The notes beneath the pieces are model-generated. The model did not search any database. It was given only the letters and a program-made list of their open reading frames with translations, and had not been told where the DNA came from. The translations under genes and the position numbers were made by a program. From contig JBCCMQ010000004.1 in the NCBI GenBank assembly GCA_039026235.1, forward strand, positions 1-64,000: a DNA stretch of 64,000 nt, in the 5' to 3' direction. The stretch is from JBCCMQ01 sp039026235 (GTDB lineage Bacteria; Pseudomonadota; Alphaproteobacteria; Rhodobacterales; Rhodobacteraceae). Positions 15,118 to 24,657 of this stretch are shown here, piece after piece. Position 1 is the first letter of the stretch; the number at the start of each line of letters is the position of its first letter.

Positions 15118-16329
15118 CTAAGCCGGTTTTGTCACCGTTATCTGCGTCACGTCACAAATACCGTTTTGGAACGAAGCCGCGCAAGATGTCAGGTAGTAGT
15201 TCCACATCTTTCGAAACCGTTCATCGAATCCCAGCAAACAGATCTCATCCCATTTTGCATTGAATGTCTCATGCCACCGGCGCAGCGTCAGGTCGTAACT
15301 ATCGCCGAATTCGACCGATCGGGCCACAGACAGCCCCGCCCGTTCAACCTCTTGACGCAGCACCGTGGGGCTAGGCAGCATGCCCCCGGGAAAAATGTAC
15401 TTCTGAATGAAATCCACACTTTTACGATAAAGCTCCCAACGGCTGTCTTCCACCGTAATTATTTGAAGTGTAGCGTTTTTTCCCGGTTTGAGGAGTTCGC
15501 GAAGGGCGTGAAAATAGACCGGCCAATATCGTTCTCCGACCGCTTCGAACATCTCGATCGAGGCGATGCCGTCATAGACGCCGCGCTCATCACGATAGTC
15601 CTGCAGTTTGATTGCCACCCGGTCAGCAAGACCCAGCCTCTCCATCCGTCCCACGGCATAGTCGTACTGGGCCTGGCTGATCGTCAGCCCTGTGACCTTC
15701 AGGCCACGCTTGGCCGCCGCGTATTCGGCAAATCCACCCCACCCACAGCCGATTTCAAGCACGTGGTCCCCCGGCTGGGCGCCCAGTTGATCGACCATCT
15801 GAGCGTATTTGGATTCCTGAGCAACCTCCAGGCTTTCCTGACCGGACTGAAACAGCGCCGACGAATACGTCATGGTATCGTCCAGCCAATGGGAATAAAA
15901 ATCATTGCCCAGATCATAGTGGTGGCTGATATTCTTGCGCGCCTGTCGCTTGGTGTTCGACTGCAGCCAAAAGCGCATGCGTTCGAACAGCCGGATCAGG
16001 CCCATGGCCGGGTAACTGTCCGATACGGTGTCAGACCCGGCGTGGATCAGGTCCATAAAGGCCTGCAGATCCGGAGTGTCCCAGGCGCCGTCCAAGTAAC
16101 CTTCTGAAAACCCCAGATCGCCTTCGCGGATCAGGCGGGAAAAGACATCCGGGTCGTGGATATTCAACTCGGCGGCTGGTCCCGGTGCGTCCCCCTGAAC
16201 ACGAAAGACCCGGCCATCGGGCAGCCGAACGTCGAGCCGTCCTGCCTGAAGGCGCCCTGCCATGGCAAAAGCCGCACGGAAATAGCGGGGCAAGTTCTTC
16301 TGCCCTTGTGTCGTCGTTAGTACGTCCAT
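15118..16329 (-). CDS. Cyclopropane-fatty-acyl-phospholipid synthase family methyltransferase
   Basis: A SAM-dependent enzyme that modifies double bonds of membrane phospholipid chains. The 403-residue protein has the Cfa order: N-terminal lipid-binding part, then ISHHYDLGNDFYSHWLDDTMTYSSA, SAM motif I in HVLEIGCGWGGFAEYAA and FDGIASIEMFEAVGERYWP-type motif (YDGIASIEMFEAVGE). It ends with the family's aromatic C-terminal part. The start ATG at 16329 has GGGGGA at good spacing. It leads the group cfa-trgA-trgB-cysK-alaX. It could also belong to the paralogous clade whose members do not make cyclopropanes. Confidence 0.88.
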   Translation of the reverse strand: MDVLTTTQGQKNLPRYFRAAFAMAGRLQAGRLDVRLPDGRVFRVQGDAPGPAAELNIHDPDVFSRLIREGDLGFSEGYLDGAWDTPDLQAFMDLIHAGSDTVSDSYPAMGLIRLFERMRFWLQSNTKRQARKNISHHYDLGNDFYSHWLDDTMTYSSALFQSGQESLEVAQESKYAQMVDQLGAQPGDHVLEIGCGWGGFAEYAAAKRGLKVTGLTISQAQYDYAVGRMERLGLADRVAIKLQDYRDERGVYDGIASIEMFEAVGERYWPVYFHALRELLKPGKNATLQIITVEDSRWELYRKSVDFIQKYIFPGGMLPSPTVLRQEVERAGLSVARSVEFGDSYDLTLRRWHETFNAKWDEICLLGFDERFRKMWNYYLTSCAASFQNGICDVTQITVTKPA

Positions 16330-16398
16330 TCTTCCCCCAATCAGGCACCGTTCCAGTTGACACAAACCCCTGAGGGTAAACAACCTTTATAGGTGGAT

Positions 16399-17820
16399 CT
16401 AAAAGTCGCGGGCCTGGTAAGCGGCCAGGGCCCGCGCCCGCCCATCTTTCGGTGATACGATTGGCTCGGGATATGGATCACTCGGTCGCAACCTCCAGGA
16501 CAGGGGGATCGCGTCAAAGTAGGACAGCGCCGTCGGCGTTGGATTTGCGCGCCCTTCGGCGATCCATGCGTCCTGATAGGCCCCCTTTGGGTCAAACTTG
16601 TCCAGTTGGGTTTCGGGGTTGAAAACGCGGAAGTAAGGCGTTGCGTCCGGTCCCGAACCGGCCGACCATTGCCAGCCCATGGCGTTGGACGCCGGGTCCC
16701 AATCCACGAGACAGTCTTCAAACCATCTGAGACCGATACGCCAGTGCGACATCAGATGCTTGGTCAGATAGCTGGCAACGATCATGCGACCACGGTTGTG
16801 CATCGTCCCGGTCACATACATCTGGCGCATCGCGGCATCGACAAACGGCAGGCCCGTGCGACCCATCTTCCAGGCCAGGACATCGGGTCGCGCCTCATCT
16901 TCATTCCAGGGAAATGCGTCCCATTCCGGGCGCCAGTTCGAACGGCCGATATGTGGTGTGTGATAGATCAGGTGATAGGCGAACTCGCGCCAGACAAGTT
17001 CCTTAAGGAAGACCTCGGCACCGGATTTGCCTTCGGCCAGGGCGCGCATGCCAGCCTGCCAGCAGGTACTGGGTCCGATCTCGCCCAACGCCAGATTCTG
17101 TGACAGGCCGCTCGTGCCGTCAACGGCCGGTATGTCCCGGTTCTCATGATAAAGGTCGACGGGCCCGTCCATGAACCAATCCAACCTTGCCAGGGCCGCG
17201 TCCTCGCCGATGCGCAGATGGGGCGCGACCACAGCGGCGCCACGCTGCATACCATCCGACAATTCCCAAGCCGACAGCTCGTCCGTCCGGGGCCAAGTGG
17301 ATGGTGGCACGAGCCGCGCCGGGGCGGGATGGGGCCCTGGCAAGTCGCGCGCCCGAACGGCCTTCCACATGGGCGTGTAAACCCGGAAAAACCCTCCGGT
17401 CTGCGTTTGCACGGTCCAGGGTTCAAAAAGCACGTTGCCGGCAAAGCTGCGCGCTTCGATCCCAGCCGCCGTGAACGCCGCCTTAATTGGCTTGTCTCGC
17501 TCGATCGAGGCCGGATCATATGCGCGGTTCCACCAGACCGCCCGTGCGCCCGTCTCTGACAGCAGTTCTTGCAAGCAGCCCAGCGCGTCTCCTCGCCGCA
17601 GGATCAACCGAGAGCCCCGTGCCGTCAGAGAGGTCGCAAATCTCTCTAGACCCACCCCCAGCCGGAACCGGGGCGCGGCGCCCATCGGCTCTAGAGTTTC
17701 GTCGAAAATGAATACTGGGATCACCGGACGGCCGGTCTCGGCGGCCGCGGCCAAGGCCGGGTGATCGGCTAATCGCAGGTCTCGGCGGAACCAGACAAGG
17801 ATCGGGGCGTTTTCGGACAT
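16399..17820 (-). CDS. phrB: Deoxyribodipyrimidine photo-lyase
   Basis: A light-driven FAD enzyme that splits pyrimidine dimers. The 473-residue protein has the N-terminal antenna domain (ILVWFRRDLRLADHPAL) and the C-terminal FAD domain with the conserved run of RTGLPFVDAAMRQMYVTGTMHNRGRM, then SYLTKHLMSHWRIGLRWFED and DPASNAMGWQWSAGSGPDATPYFRVFNP. This is the class I CPD photolyase pattern, and the tryptophans of the electron-transfer chain appear present. It is separated from cfa by a short gap and may be transcribed with it. Confidence 0.93.
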   Translation of the reverse strand: MSENAPILVWFRRDLRLADHPALAAAAETGRPVIPVFIFDETLEPMGAAPRFRLGVGLERFATSLTARGSRLILRRGDALGCLQELLSETGARAVWWNRAYDPASIERDKPIKAAFTAAGIEARSFAGNVLFEPWTVQTQTGGFFRVYTPMWKAVRARDLPGPHPAPARLVPPSTWPRTDELSAWELSDGMQRGAAVVAPHLRIGEDAALARLDWFMDGPVDLYHENRDIPAVDGTSGLSQNLALGEIGPSTCWQAGMRALAEGKSGAEVFLKELVWREFAYHLIYHTPHIGRSNWRPEWDAFPWNEDEARPDVLAWKMGRTGLPFVDAAMRQMYVTGTMHNRGRMIVASYLTKHLMSHWRIGLRWFEDCLVDWDPASNAMGWQWSAGSGPDATPYFRVFNPETQLDKFDPKGAYQDAWIAEGRANPTPTALSYFDAIPLSWRLRPSDPYPEPIVSPKDGRARALAAYQARDF

Positions 17821-17899
17821 GGGTCGAGACGCCTAGCCGCTGAAGGACGTTACAGGAGGCCTTGCGTTCAAAGCGTCACGTGGCGGCAACCCCTGCACC

Positions 17900-19135
17900 T
17901 TAAAGCACCGCGTCAAGCGCATCTATCAGACGGTCCACTTCGTTTTCGTCTGTGTAGTGCACAAAGCTGATCCGCAGCACACCGTGATCCGGCGCAATTC
18001 CCAGCGCCTCAAGCGTCCGGTTGGCATAGAAGTCGCCGCCGCCCACCATGACACCATGCGCGGCCAGTGGCTCGACCAGCTCTTCCGCGCGCGTCGCGGT
18101 CTGAATGGCAATGGTGGGCGCCCTGTCCCGGGCAACCGAAGGGCCGATCAGGCGAACGGAGTTTTTGGCTGCAAGGTAATCGAGTATTGGCTGCATCAGC
18201 GTGGATTCACGGCTGCGCATCCAGGCGTGTACCTGCTCGGCGCGGCCCGTAGCATCACGACCAGCGGGGCTGTGATGTTTGTAAAGGGCGTCAATATAGT
18301 CCGCGATACCGGCGCAAGCCGCGACCTGCGCGTGATCGGGTCCGGCCGGCGTGAATCGCTTGTGCAGATGGCGGTTGTTAAAGTAGTGGCCCTGATTTGG
18401 CAGCGCCATGCCCAGATCTTCGGACATCACCAGAACGCCCTGGTGAGGCCCGTAGGTCTTGTAGGTTGAGAACATGTATATGTCTGCGCCCAGCTTGCGC
18501 ACATTGGGCAGCCCGTGCGGCGCATAGGACACCCCGTCAACGCAGGCGAATGCGCCTGCTTCATGGACCAGCTTGGTGATGCGCGCCACGGGGTTGATCT
18601 CGCCCACGATGTTCGAGCAATGGGGAAAGCACACAAGCCGCACGCCGTCGTCCATAAGCGCGCGCAAACCATTGATGCCCAGGTGACCGGTCTCGGGATC
18701 GATCTTCCATTCGCGCACCTCGATGCCGGCATCGGCAAGGCGCCTCCAAGGACCCGAGTTGGCCTCGTGGTCCTGATTGGTCACGATGATTGCATCGCCG
18801 GGCTCTAGCCAGTCGCGGAATGCCTGCGCCAGAACATAGGTGTTCTGTGACGTCGACGGGCCAAAACTGACCTCGTGGTTGTTGACGCCCATCGCGCGGG
18901 CCAGCCGCGTCCGCGCTTCATCCATTTCCGCCCCAGCCTCAAGCGAAGGGCTGTAGGGCGAATACGGCTGCATCTTGCGTTCGCGGTAGAAACGGTTGAG
19001 CCGCCAAAGGACATAGCGGCAGGTGTAGCTGCCCCCGGCGTTCTCAAAGAAGGCGTGGTCACGCAAAACGGGTTCCGAGAGCGCGGGAAACTGCGCGCGA
19101 ACAAATTCCACGTCAAGTGCCGTCTCGGGTGCCAT
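17900..19135 (-). CDS. Cysteine desulfurase-like class V aminotransferase
   Basis: A PLP enzyme of the class V aminotransferase group, 411 residues from the ATG at 19135. Visible motifs are FFENAGGSYT at the N terminus, SFGPSTSQNTYVLAQAF and NQDHEANSGPWRRL in the cofactor site, CVDGVSYAPHGLPN, and the PLP lysine in MFSTYKTYGPHQGVL. No persulfide cysteine loop typical of IscS is apparent, so the enzyme is closer to SufS/CsdA-like proteins of unknown substrate. It stands alone, with no suf or isc genes nearby. Confidence 0.85.
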   Translation of the reverse strand: MAPETALDVEFVRAQFPALSEPVLRDHAFFENAGGSYTCRYVLWRLNRFYRERKMQPYSPYSPSLEAGAEMDEARTRLARAMGVNNHEVSFGPSTSQNTYVLAQAFRDWLEPGDAIIVTNQDHEANSGPWRRLADAGIEVREWKIDPETGHLGINGLRALMDDGVRLVCFPHCSNIVGEINPVARITKLVHEAGAFACVDGVSYAPHGLPNVRKLGADIYMFSTYKTYGPHQGVLVMSEDLGMALPNQGHYFNNRHLHKRFTPAGPDHAQVAACAGIADYIDALYKHHSPAGRDATGRAEQVHAWMRSRESTLMQPILDYLAAKNSVRLIGPSVARDRAPTIAIQTATRAEELVEPLAAHGVMVGGGDFYANRTLEALGIAPDHGVLRISFVHYTDENEVDRLIDALDAVL

Positions 19136-19249
19136 GAAGTCCTTGGCTTTAACGCTGGCTTGCGGACCAACGCTGCACCGTGAAGTTAGCGGCGCCCAAA
19201 ACTTAATCAACTCATTTATTGGCCGGACCGCAGGGCGGCGGCTGCGCGA

Positions 19250-19768
19250 TCAGCTTTGTTCCGGAAGAATAAAAAGATCGGTCGCTTCGGGGACAGCGCC
19301 GGCGGCTGTCAGCATAGCGTGGATCTGGCCCCGATGGTGGGTCTGATGGTTGAAGAAATGCGCAACACAGATCGCCATGGGCTTTGCCACGTCCTGTCCC
19401 AGTGCGCCTGAAAACCAGCGGAGTTCACCCGAAAGATCGTTGGCCGTCACCCGGCCCGACCAATCGACAATAGCCCGGTCAGCAGCAAGCCGCGCACCCC
19501 TAAAAGCTATAAAATCATTCGTAAATTCTGTGCTTTGCGGAATGCCAATCGTTGGCTTTTCCCAGTCGTCAAATCGGGACATCCAAACCACATCCCCCCA
19601 GAGCAGATGGTTGAGCGTGCCCAGTATGGATCGGAAAAAGGCCCCGCGATCGGCCACCAACGCCTCGACCGACAGCGTGGACGCGGCGTCGATCTGACCC
19701 CTATTTTGCCATTGGTTGTACCGCGCCATAAGATGGCAGAAGGCTGGCGTGACAATCGGACTGTCCAT
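19250..19768 (-). CDS. DinB family protein
   Basis: A 172-residue four-helix bundle protein of the DinB/YfiT superfamily. The histidines that bind the metal are visible in LGTNHLLW-type (LGTLNHLLWGD, first helix) and AHFFNHQTHHRGQIHAML (third helix). Members act in thiol or detoxification chemistry, or have no known substrate. It is divergent from the GntR gene by 47 bases, so the two promoters overlap. Confidence 0.88.
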   Translation of the reverse strand: MDSPIVTPAFCHLMARYNQWQNRGQIDAASTLSVEALVADRGAFFRSILGTLNHLLWGDVVWMSRFDDWEKPTIGIPQSTEFTNDFIAFRGARLAADRAIVDWSGRVTANDLSGELRWFSGALGQDVAKPMAICVAHFFNHQTHHRGQIHAMLTAAGAVPEATDLFILPEQS

Positions 19769-19815
19769 GGCGCAAACCTAGCGCGTCCATAAACCGCGGT
19801 AAATCCGGGCAGCCG

Positions 19816-20571
19816 TTGCCAGTTGCCTGCCCATGGCCCAAACTGCACCAAGTTCACCCGAAAGGTCGTTTCCTGCCCGACTCCGCCTCACACCGTCTTG
19901 CAAGCCATCTCTCGGGTCAGATCTTAGCGGGCACATTGCCGCCAGGTGCGCGACTGCAGTCAGAGACAGGTCTTGCGCGCGCGCATGCGGTCGCACGCTC
20001 AACAGTGCGCGAGGCCTTGGCTGCCCTTTCGGCGCGCGGACTGGTCGAGATCAAGCGCGGCGCAAAGGGCGGCGCATTCGTGCTGGCGCCCGACCCGAAG
20101 CGGATGGCGCGGGACATGGCGCATCTTTTGGTCGCCACATCTGAAAAAGGGGCACGCCGCACGCTGATCGACGCCCGCGTCTGGGTGCAAAGGGCAGTCC
20201 TTATGGAAGCGACACCGCATGTTGCCGCTGGAGTCCTTGACGGGATGACCGGGGCCATCGCCGCCCAACGGTCAGAAACGGGCGCGGCCTTCGTTGCCGC
20301 CGACCGAGACTTTCACCGTTTTCTGGCATCGGCGGCGCAAAACCGTACGATGGGTTTGATCTCGGACGCGGTTGTTATAGCCACGCAAGACGCTGTGGGG
20401 ATGCAGAACTTCACGGCACTTAATCGCCACAGGGTCGCTGCCACCAACGACCGCATCCGTGCTGGCGTTGCGGCCGGCGACACGGATGCCGCCATACGCG
20501 CGGTCGAAGATCTGGCGGCATTCCTCGCGCAAAAACAGTCAGAAGCGCGCGGCGACAAAGAAACTGCTTGA
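19816..20571 (+). CDS. GntR/FadR family transcriptional regulator
   Basis: The N-terminal 75 residues are a GntR winged helix (ILAGTLPPGARLQSETGLARAHAVARSTVREALAALSARGLVEIKRGAKGGAFV). The C-terminal part is an all-helical FCD ligand domain (DARVWVQRAVLMEA, DRDFHRFLASAAQN, HRVAATNDRIRAGVAAGDTDAA). The only start in frame is TTG at 19816, which gives 251 residues; an ATG at 19833 is in a different frame. The regulator is followed after 59 bases by a periplasmic binding protein, its likely target. Confidence 0.85.
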   Translation: MPVACPWPKLHQVHPKGRFLPDSASHRLASHLSGQILAGTLPPGARLQSETGLARAHAVARSTVREALAALSARGLVEIKRGAKGGAFVLAPDPKRMARDMAHLLVATSEKGARRTLIDARVWVQRAVLMEATPHVAAGVLDGMTGAIAAQRSETGAAFVAADRDFHRFLASAAQNRTMGLISDAVVIATQDAVGMQNFTALNRHRVAATNDRIRAGVAAGDTDAAIRAVEDLAAFLAQKQSEARGDKETA

Positions 20572-20630
20572 GCGATCGCAGCCCTGCCCCTAGCGTCCGG
20601 CGCCGACGTATCCCTGACCTGGAGATCAAG

Positions 20631-21677
20631 ATGCCCGCCCGCGACCGCCTTTCGACCGTTACGGCTATTGCCCTTTTTGCCGCCTCTTCCGCCTTCGCCC
20701 AGGATGACGAACTCTTGGTGTTCGACTATGCCGGTTTCGAAGATCCTGCCTTTCACGCCGATTATATCGCGGCCCACGGCGCCAGCCCGCGCTTTGCATT
20801 TTTCGGCGACGAGGAAGAAGCCTTTCAGAAGCTTGTGTCGGGCTTTCGGTCCGATGTGACCCATATCTGTGCGGGATCGGTGACGAAATTCGTCCAGGGC
20901 GGCATCCTCGAACCTTGGGATCTGTCGCGCATCACCCTTTGGGATGATCTGGACCGCGACCTGACGGGCAGCGACATCGCTGGCTCGGAAGAGGTATACT
21001 TCCTGCCGATCGACTTTGGCTCGACGGCTATCGCCTACAACTTGGATGAGGTCCCGGCCGCAGATGTGGCAACGCTTGATGTTTTCACCAATCCGAAATA
21101 CGCCCAGCGCCTTACCCTGCCCGACAATGTCGATGATGCCTATGCTTTGGCCTATCTCGCGACCGGGGTGACCGATTGGTCGTCGGCGACCGACGCCGAG
21201 TTCGAAGCGGCCAGCAGCTGGCTGCGTGAAGCGCATCAGTACTTGCGCACCTATTGGACCGATCCGGCCGAACTGGCCCAGCTTCTGGCCACCGGAGAGG
21301 TTCTGGTCGGCTGGGCCTGGAACGAGACCTTGCCGACCATGGTCGAGGAAGGCTTCCCAATCGGTTTCCAGCGTGAGGCTGCGGAGGGGTCGTCGCTTTG
21401 GCTTTGCGGTTATGTGAATATGAAGGATGGCGAAGGGTCGGAAGATAAGGCGTATGACTATGTGAATGCGATGCTGTCGCCAGCATCCACCACCGCACTT
21501 CTTGATGCGGGCTATGGTCAGGCAAACGCCGCCGCCATGGGCGACAAGGGTGAAGAGGCGTTGGTCGCGTCCGGTCTCGGGCCAATCAATGCCCCGGTTC
21601 TTGCGCAACTGCCCATGTCGATTGAACAGCGTGAAAGACAGTCCGAAGAATTCGAGCGGATCAAGGCCGGATTCTAA
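20631..21677 (+). CDS. Periplasmic solute-binding protein, PotD/PotF-like
   Basis: The 348-residue protein begins with a signal peptide (residues 1-24, cut after SSAFA) and resembles the spermidine/putrescine type binding proteins. Visible landmarks are ELLVFDYAGFEDPAFHADY, FSSDVTHI-like FRSDVTHICAGSV, VYFLPIDFGSTAIAYNLDEV and GEVLVGWAWNETLPTMVEEG. The ATG at 20631 has GGAG upstream. No permease or ATPase gene is next to it, so it is an orphan that must share a transporter or act as a sensor. Regulation by the adjacent GntR protein is an inference from position. Confidence 0.82.
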   Translation: MPARDRLSTVTAIALFAASSAFAQDDELLVFDYAGFEDPAFHADYIAAHGASPRFAFFGDEEEAFQKLVSGFRSDVTHICAGSVTKFVQGGILEPWDLSRITLWDDLDRDLTGSDIAGSEEVYFLPIDFGSTAIAYNLDEVPAADVATLDVFTNPKYAQRLTLPDNVDDAYALAYLATGVTDWSSATDAEFEAASSWLREAHQYLRTYWTDPAELAQLLATGEVLVGWAWNETLPTMVEEGFPIGFQREAAEGSSLWLCGYVNMKDGEGSEDKAYDYVNAMLSPASTTALLDAGYGQANAAAMGDKGEEALVASGLGPINAPVLAQLPMSIEQRERQSEEFERIKAGF

Positions 21678-21749
21678 TGGGTCGCCGCCCGAAGCCAATG
21701 CTGACGTCGAGCGGTTTCCTTGGACCGCGCGTGTCTTAGTTTCATCGCC

Positions 21750-22112
21750 ATGACAGATGTTCTCAATATCACTCTTGCCGTCCTGACAATCGGGTTTGGT
21801 GCTTTCGGATGGCTTGCGCCGCGCTTCACTGCCAGCGTACTGGACCTGAAGCCCGGTCAGACGACCATGGGTCTGAGCGAGCTTCGTGCCTCTGTCGGAT
21901 GTCTTTTCGTGGTGACCGCGGCCGCTGCGCTCTTCTTAGATGATCCAATGGCCTGGGTTATGCTGGGCATTGTCTATGCTGGGGCAGCCGCCGGGCGGCT
22001 GACATCCTGCCTGCTGGACCGACCGACGACCACCAAGGCGTGGATCTACTTCGGGGTCGAGGCGGTCATGGCCGCGCCGCTGATCCTGCTCAATCTACCC
22101 CTTCGCGCCTGA
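21750..22112 (+). CDS. DUF4345-like membrane protein
   Basis: A 120-residue protein with four hydrophobic segments: LNITLAVLTIGFGAFGWLAP, GCLFVVTAAAALFL, WVMLGIVYAGAAAGR and a C-terminal VEAVMAAPLILL. The internal pattern GLSELRASVG...AAGRLTSCLLDRP matches the DUF4345 type of small membrane proteins. The function is unknown. I chose the ATG at 21750. Confidence 0.65.
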   Translation: MTDVLNITLAVLTIGFGAFGWLAPRFTASVLDLKPGQTTMGLSELRASVGCLFVVTAAAALFLDDPMAWVMLGIVYAGAAAGRLTSCLLDRPTTTKAWIYFGVEAVMAAPLILLNLPLRA

Positions 22113-22177
22113 TCGGGGCTATTGCGGTCCTTCGCAGGGACGCTAGGGTGCCTCGATCGCCGATGGGTCCGACACCA

Positions 22178-24595
22178 ATGCAAGTATTCCTTCGTTTCTG
22201 CCTGAGCAGTGCAAGCTGTGCCTTGGTGTTGATAGTTTTCTTTCTTTTTGCAGCTGCCTCAACTGCCAGTGCGCAAAGCGACAGCCAGACCGAGGACGCC
22301 GTCCAATCCGATAGCTCTGTCGCGCAAAGCCAAGCCGCCGCCAACGAAGCAGCAGAACCGGCACCAGCCTCGATCGACACGGCTTTGCAGCCGCTTCTTG
22401 ACGTCCTACGCGATGACGCGGCCCGGGACATCTTTATCGATGCGCTAGAGGCCGCAACACCTGGCTCCGAGGTCAGCGGGACCGAGGCCAGCGCCGGAGA
22501 GACCGAGGCGCGCAGACCACTTATACGCCGCCTTGCGGACACAACCCAGCAACTGGCCGAGAACTGGGCCGCCCGCGGGGCACAGGTCTGGCGTGCGCTC
22601 GGCCGCACTGACGAGTTGATGCAGCGCTTTGACGGTCAGGCCCTTGAGGTTGTGATCAGCGCTGCCCGGGCGCTTTTCGTCACGATACTGTTAACCATCG
22701 GTCTGTTGGTGCTAGCGCGGTTTGCCTTGCGCCCGGTGACCCGGCGGCTGGGCGCCGCCGTTACAAACCATGGGTTTGTCGCCGCCGTTTTCCTTTGGCT
22801 CATCGCCATCACCATCGAGATCGTGATTGTCGTGCTGGCTTGGTCGCTGGGATATGTGATCACAACACTTGCTGTCGGAACATACGGCACCATTGATCTG
22901 CGGCAGACGCTTTATCTCAATGCGTTTTTGATTATTGAGCTGCTGAAGGTCGGGCTGCGCGCCATCCTGTCGCCAGCCAGCAGCCAGTTGCGCCTTTTGC
23001 CGATGAGCGACCGGGCCGCGCGGCGTCTCTTCCGCGTACTCAACATGGCCACCACCACCCTTGGCTACGGTCTTCTGGTCGCGGTCCCACTTGTGAACCG
23101 TGGGGCCGGCTATGGCGCGGGCAGCGCGCTCTCGGTGATCCTAGCCGTTCTGGTGCTGATCTATCTGGCGGTCTGCGTTCTGCGGTATCGCCGCCCGGTG
23201 GCCAACTGGCTCATGACCGGGATGATCCCTCAGGTGCCGGACAGCCAGTTGAACGAGGCCCCGCCCGACGCAGCTGAAGTATCGACGGGTCAGGCGTCTG
23301 ACATGGATACAGCCGGCAGACCCCACCGCGGCCCGCTCTATTCGCTTGCCCACGGTTGGCATTGGCTGGCTCTGGTCTATCTCGCGTATCTCTTTACAGC
23401 CGTCCTCACGTCTTCACAGGGGCAACTGATAGAAACGATTAGGGCGTCGGGCCAAATTCTCGCGGCGGTTCTGCTAACATCAATGGCATCGAGCTTTCTA
23501 GCGCGTCTGGCACAAAACGGTTTCCGCCTGCCGCGAGAGATTGACAACCGGCTTCCCCTGCTTGAGGCGCGCATCAACGCCGTCGTGCCCCAGGTTCTAC
23601 GCCTGATCCGCCTGATCCTGATTGTCTCGGTTTTCATCTACGCGCTTTCGACCTCGGGCCTCTTGGGAAGTACTGACTGGATTCAAGGTCAGCTCGGTCA
23701 ACAGGTCGGTTCCGGCGCGATCAGCGTGGGTCTTATATTACTGGTTTCCTACGCCGTCTGGCTCGCGCTTTCGTCCTGGGTCGACTTCCGGCTGAACCCG
23801 GACTACGGCGATCCCCCGACACCCCGGGAAACCACATTGCTGACACTGCTGCGGAATGCCGCCTCAATCGCGATCATGATCCTTGCGGTCATGTTCTCGC
23901 TTTCGGAAATGGGCATCAATATCGGCCCGCTCATCGCCTCCGCCGGCGTGGTGGGGCTGGCCGTCGGTTTCGGCGCACAAAAGATGGTGCAGGACATCAT
24001 CACCGGTATCTTCATTCAGCTTGAGAACTCGATCAATGTCGGCGATGTGATCACGGTCGCCGCCGTCTCGGGCGTGGTCGAGAAACTGACCGTGCGCTCG
24101 GTCAGCCTGCGCGATGTGAACGGCGTCTTTCACATCATTCCCTTTTCAAGCGTCGACATGGTGTCAAATTTCACACGCGAGTTTTCATACTTTGTCGCCG
24201 ACATTGGCGTGGCCTATCGCGAAAACACCGAAGAGGTGAAACAGGCCATGTTCGATGCGTTCGACGAGTTGCGCGGTGATTTCGACCACGGCAGCGCGAT
24301 CGTCGGAGATCTGGAATGGTTCGGGCTGAATGCCTTTGGCCCCAGCGAGATTGTTCTGCGAGCCAGGATCAAAACCCGCCCCGGGCGGCAATGGGGGATA
24401 GGGCGCGAATACAACCGCATCATCAAACGCATCTTTGACGAACGCGGCATCGAAATTCCGTTTCCGCAACAAACGATCCATTTCGGCGAAGCCAAGGATG
24501 GCTCGACCCAGCCGATCCGGGTTGTCTCGGACAAGACAGGCAAGGGCGATGACGACGGTAAGAACCAAACCGCCAAAGACACCGCCGGGGACTAA
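22178..24595 (+). CDS. Mechanosensitive ion channel, large MscS family protein
   Basis: An 805-residue inner-membrane channel of the MscS superfamily that releases solutes under osmotic downshock. It has a signal peptide (LVLIVFFLFAAASTASAQ), a periplasmic region rich in Ala and Ser, about eight to ten membrane segments, and the MscS core near residues 560-760: a pore helix with GLAVGFGAQKMVQDIITGIFI, then the beta domain IQLENSINVGDVI and SLRDVNGVFHIIPFSS. A charged tail ends it. Two ATGs, 22163 and 22178, are possible; the latter begins the signal peptide more tightly. Confidence 0.9.
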   Translation: MQVFLRFCLSSASCALVLIVFFLFAAASTASAQSDSQTEDAVQSDSSVAQSQAAANEAAEPAPASIDTALQPLLDVLRDDAARDIFIDALEAATPGSEVSGTEASAGETEARRPLIRRLADTTQQLAENWAARGAQVWRALGRTDELMQRFDGQALEVVISAARALFVTILLTIGLLVLARFALRPVTRRLGAAVTNHGFVAAVFLWLIAITIEIVIVVLAWSLGYVITTLAVGTYGTIDLRQTLYLNAFLIIELLKVGLRAILSPASSQLRLLPMSDRAARRLFRVLNMATTTLGYGLLVAVPLVNRGAGYGAGSALSVILAVLVLIYLAVCVLRYRRPVANWLMTGMIPQVPDSQLNEAPPDAAEVSTGQASDMDTAGRPHRGPLYSLAHGWHWLALVYLAYLFTAVLTSSQGQLIETIRASGQILAAVLLTSMASSFLARLAQNGFRLPREIDNRLPLLEARINAVVPQVLRLIRLILIVSVFIYALSTSGLLGSTDWIQGQLGQQVGSGAISVGLILLVSYAVWLALSSWVDFRLNPDYGDPPTPRETTLLTLLRNAASIAIMILAVMFSLSEMGINIGPLIASAGVVGLAVGFGAQKMVQDIITGIFIQLENSINVGDVITVAAVSGVVEKLTVRSVSLRDVNGVFHIIPFSSVDMVSNFTREFSYFVADIGVAYRENTEEVKQAMFDAFDELRGDFDHGSAIVGDLEWFGLNAFGPSEIVLRARIKTRPGRQWGIGREYNRIIKRIFDERGIEIPFPQQTIHFGEAKDGSTQPIRVVSDKTGKGDDDGKNQTAKDTAGD

Positions 24596-24626
24596 AGACT
24601 TGGAGCCGTCGCCCCACCGCCCTATG

Positions 24627-24642
24627 ATTGCATTAATGCAAT
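24627..24642. promoter_or_regulatory. Perfect 16-bp palindrome before the acyltransferase gene
   Basis: ATTGCATTAATGCAAT is completely self-complementary and ends 15 bases before the ATG at 24658. Its AT-rich centre and position suit a dimeric repressor or activator site controlling the acyltransferase-Hint gene pair. It is not followed by a T run, so it is not an intrinsic terminator for the channel gene. Confidence 0.5.
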
Positions 24643-24657
24643 AAAGGCTCGCGCCAT

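Noticed and set aside
19833..20144. An ATG-started frame within the GntR gene
   Set aside because: It is out of frame with the winged-helix and FCD domains. The TTG at 19816 is in frame with the whole regulator.
20313..21698. A 461-codon minus-strand open frame across the binding-protein gene
   Set aside because: It mirrors the codon pattern of the plus-strand gene, which has a signal peptide and a ribosome binding site. The antisense product shows no family features.
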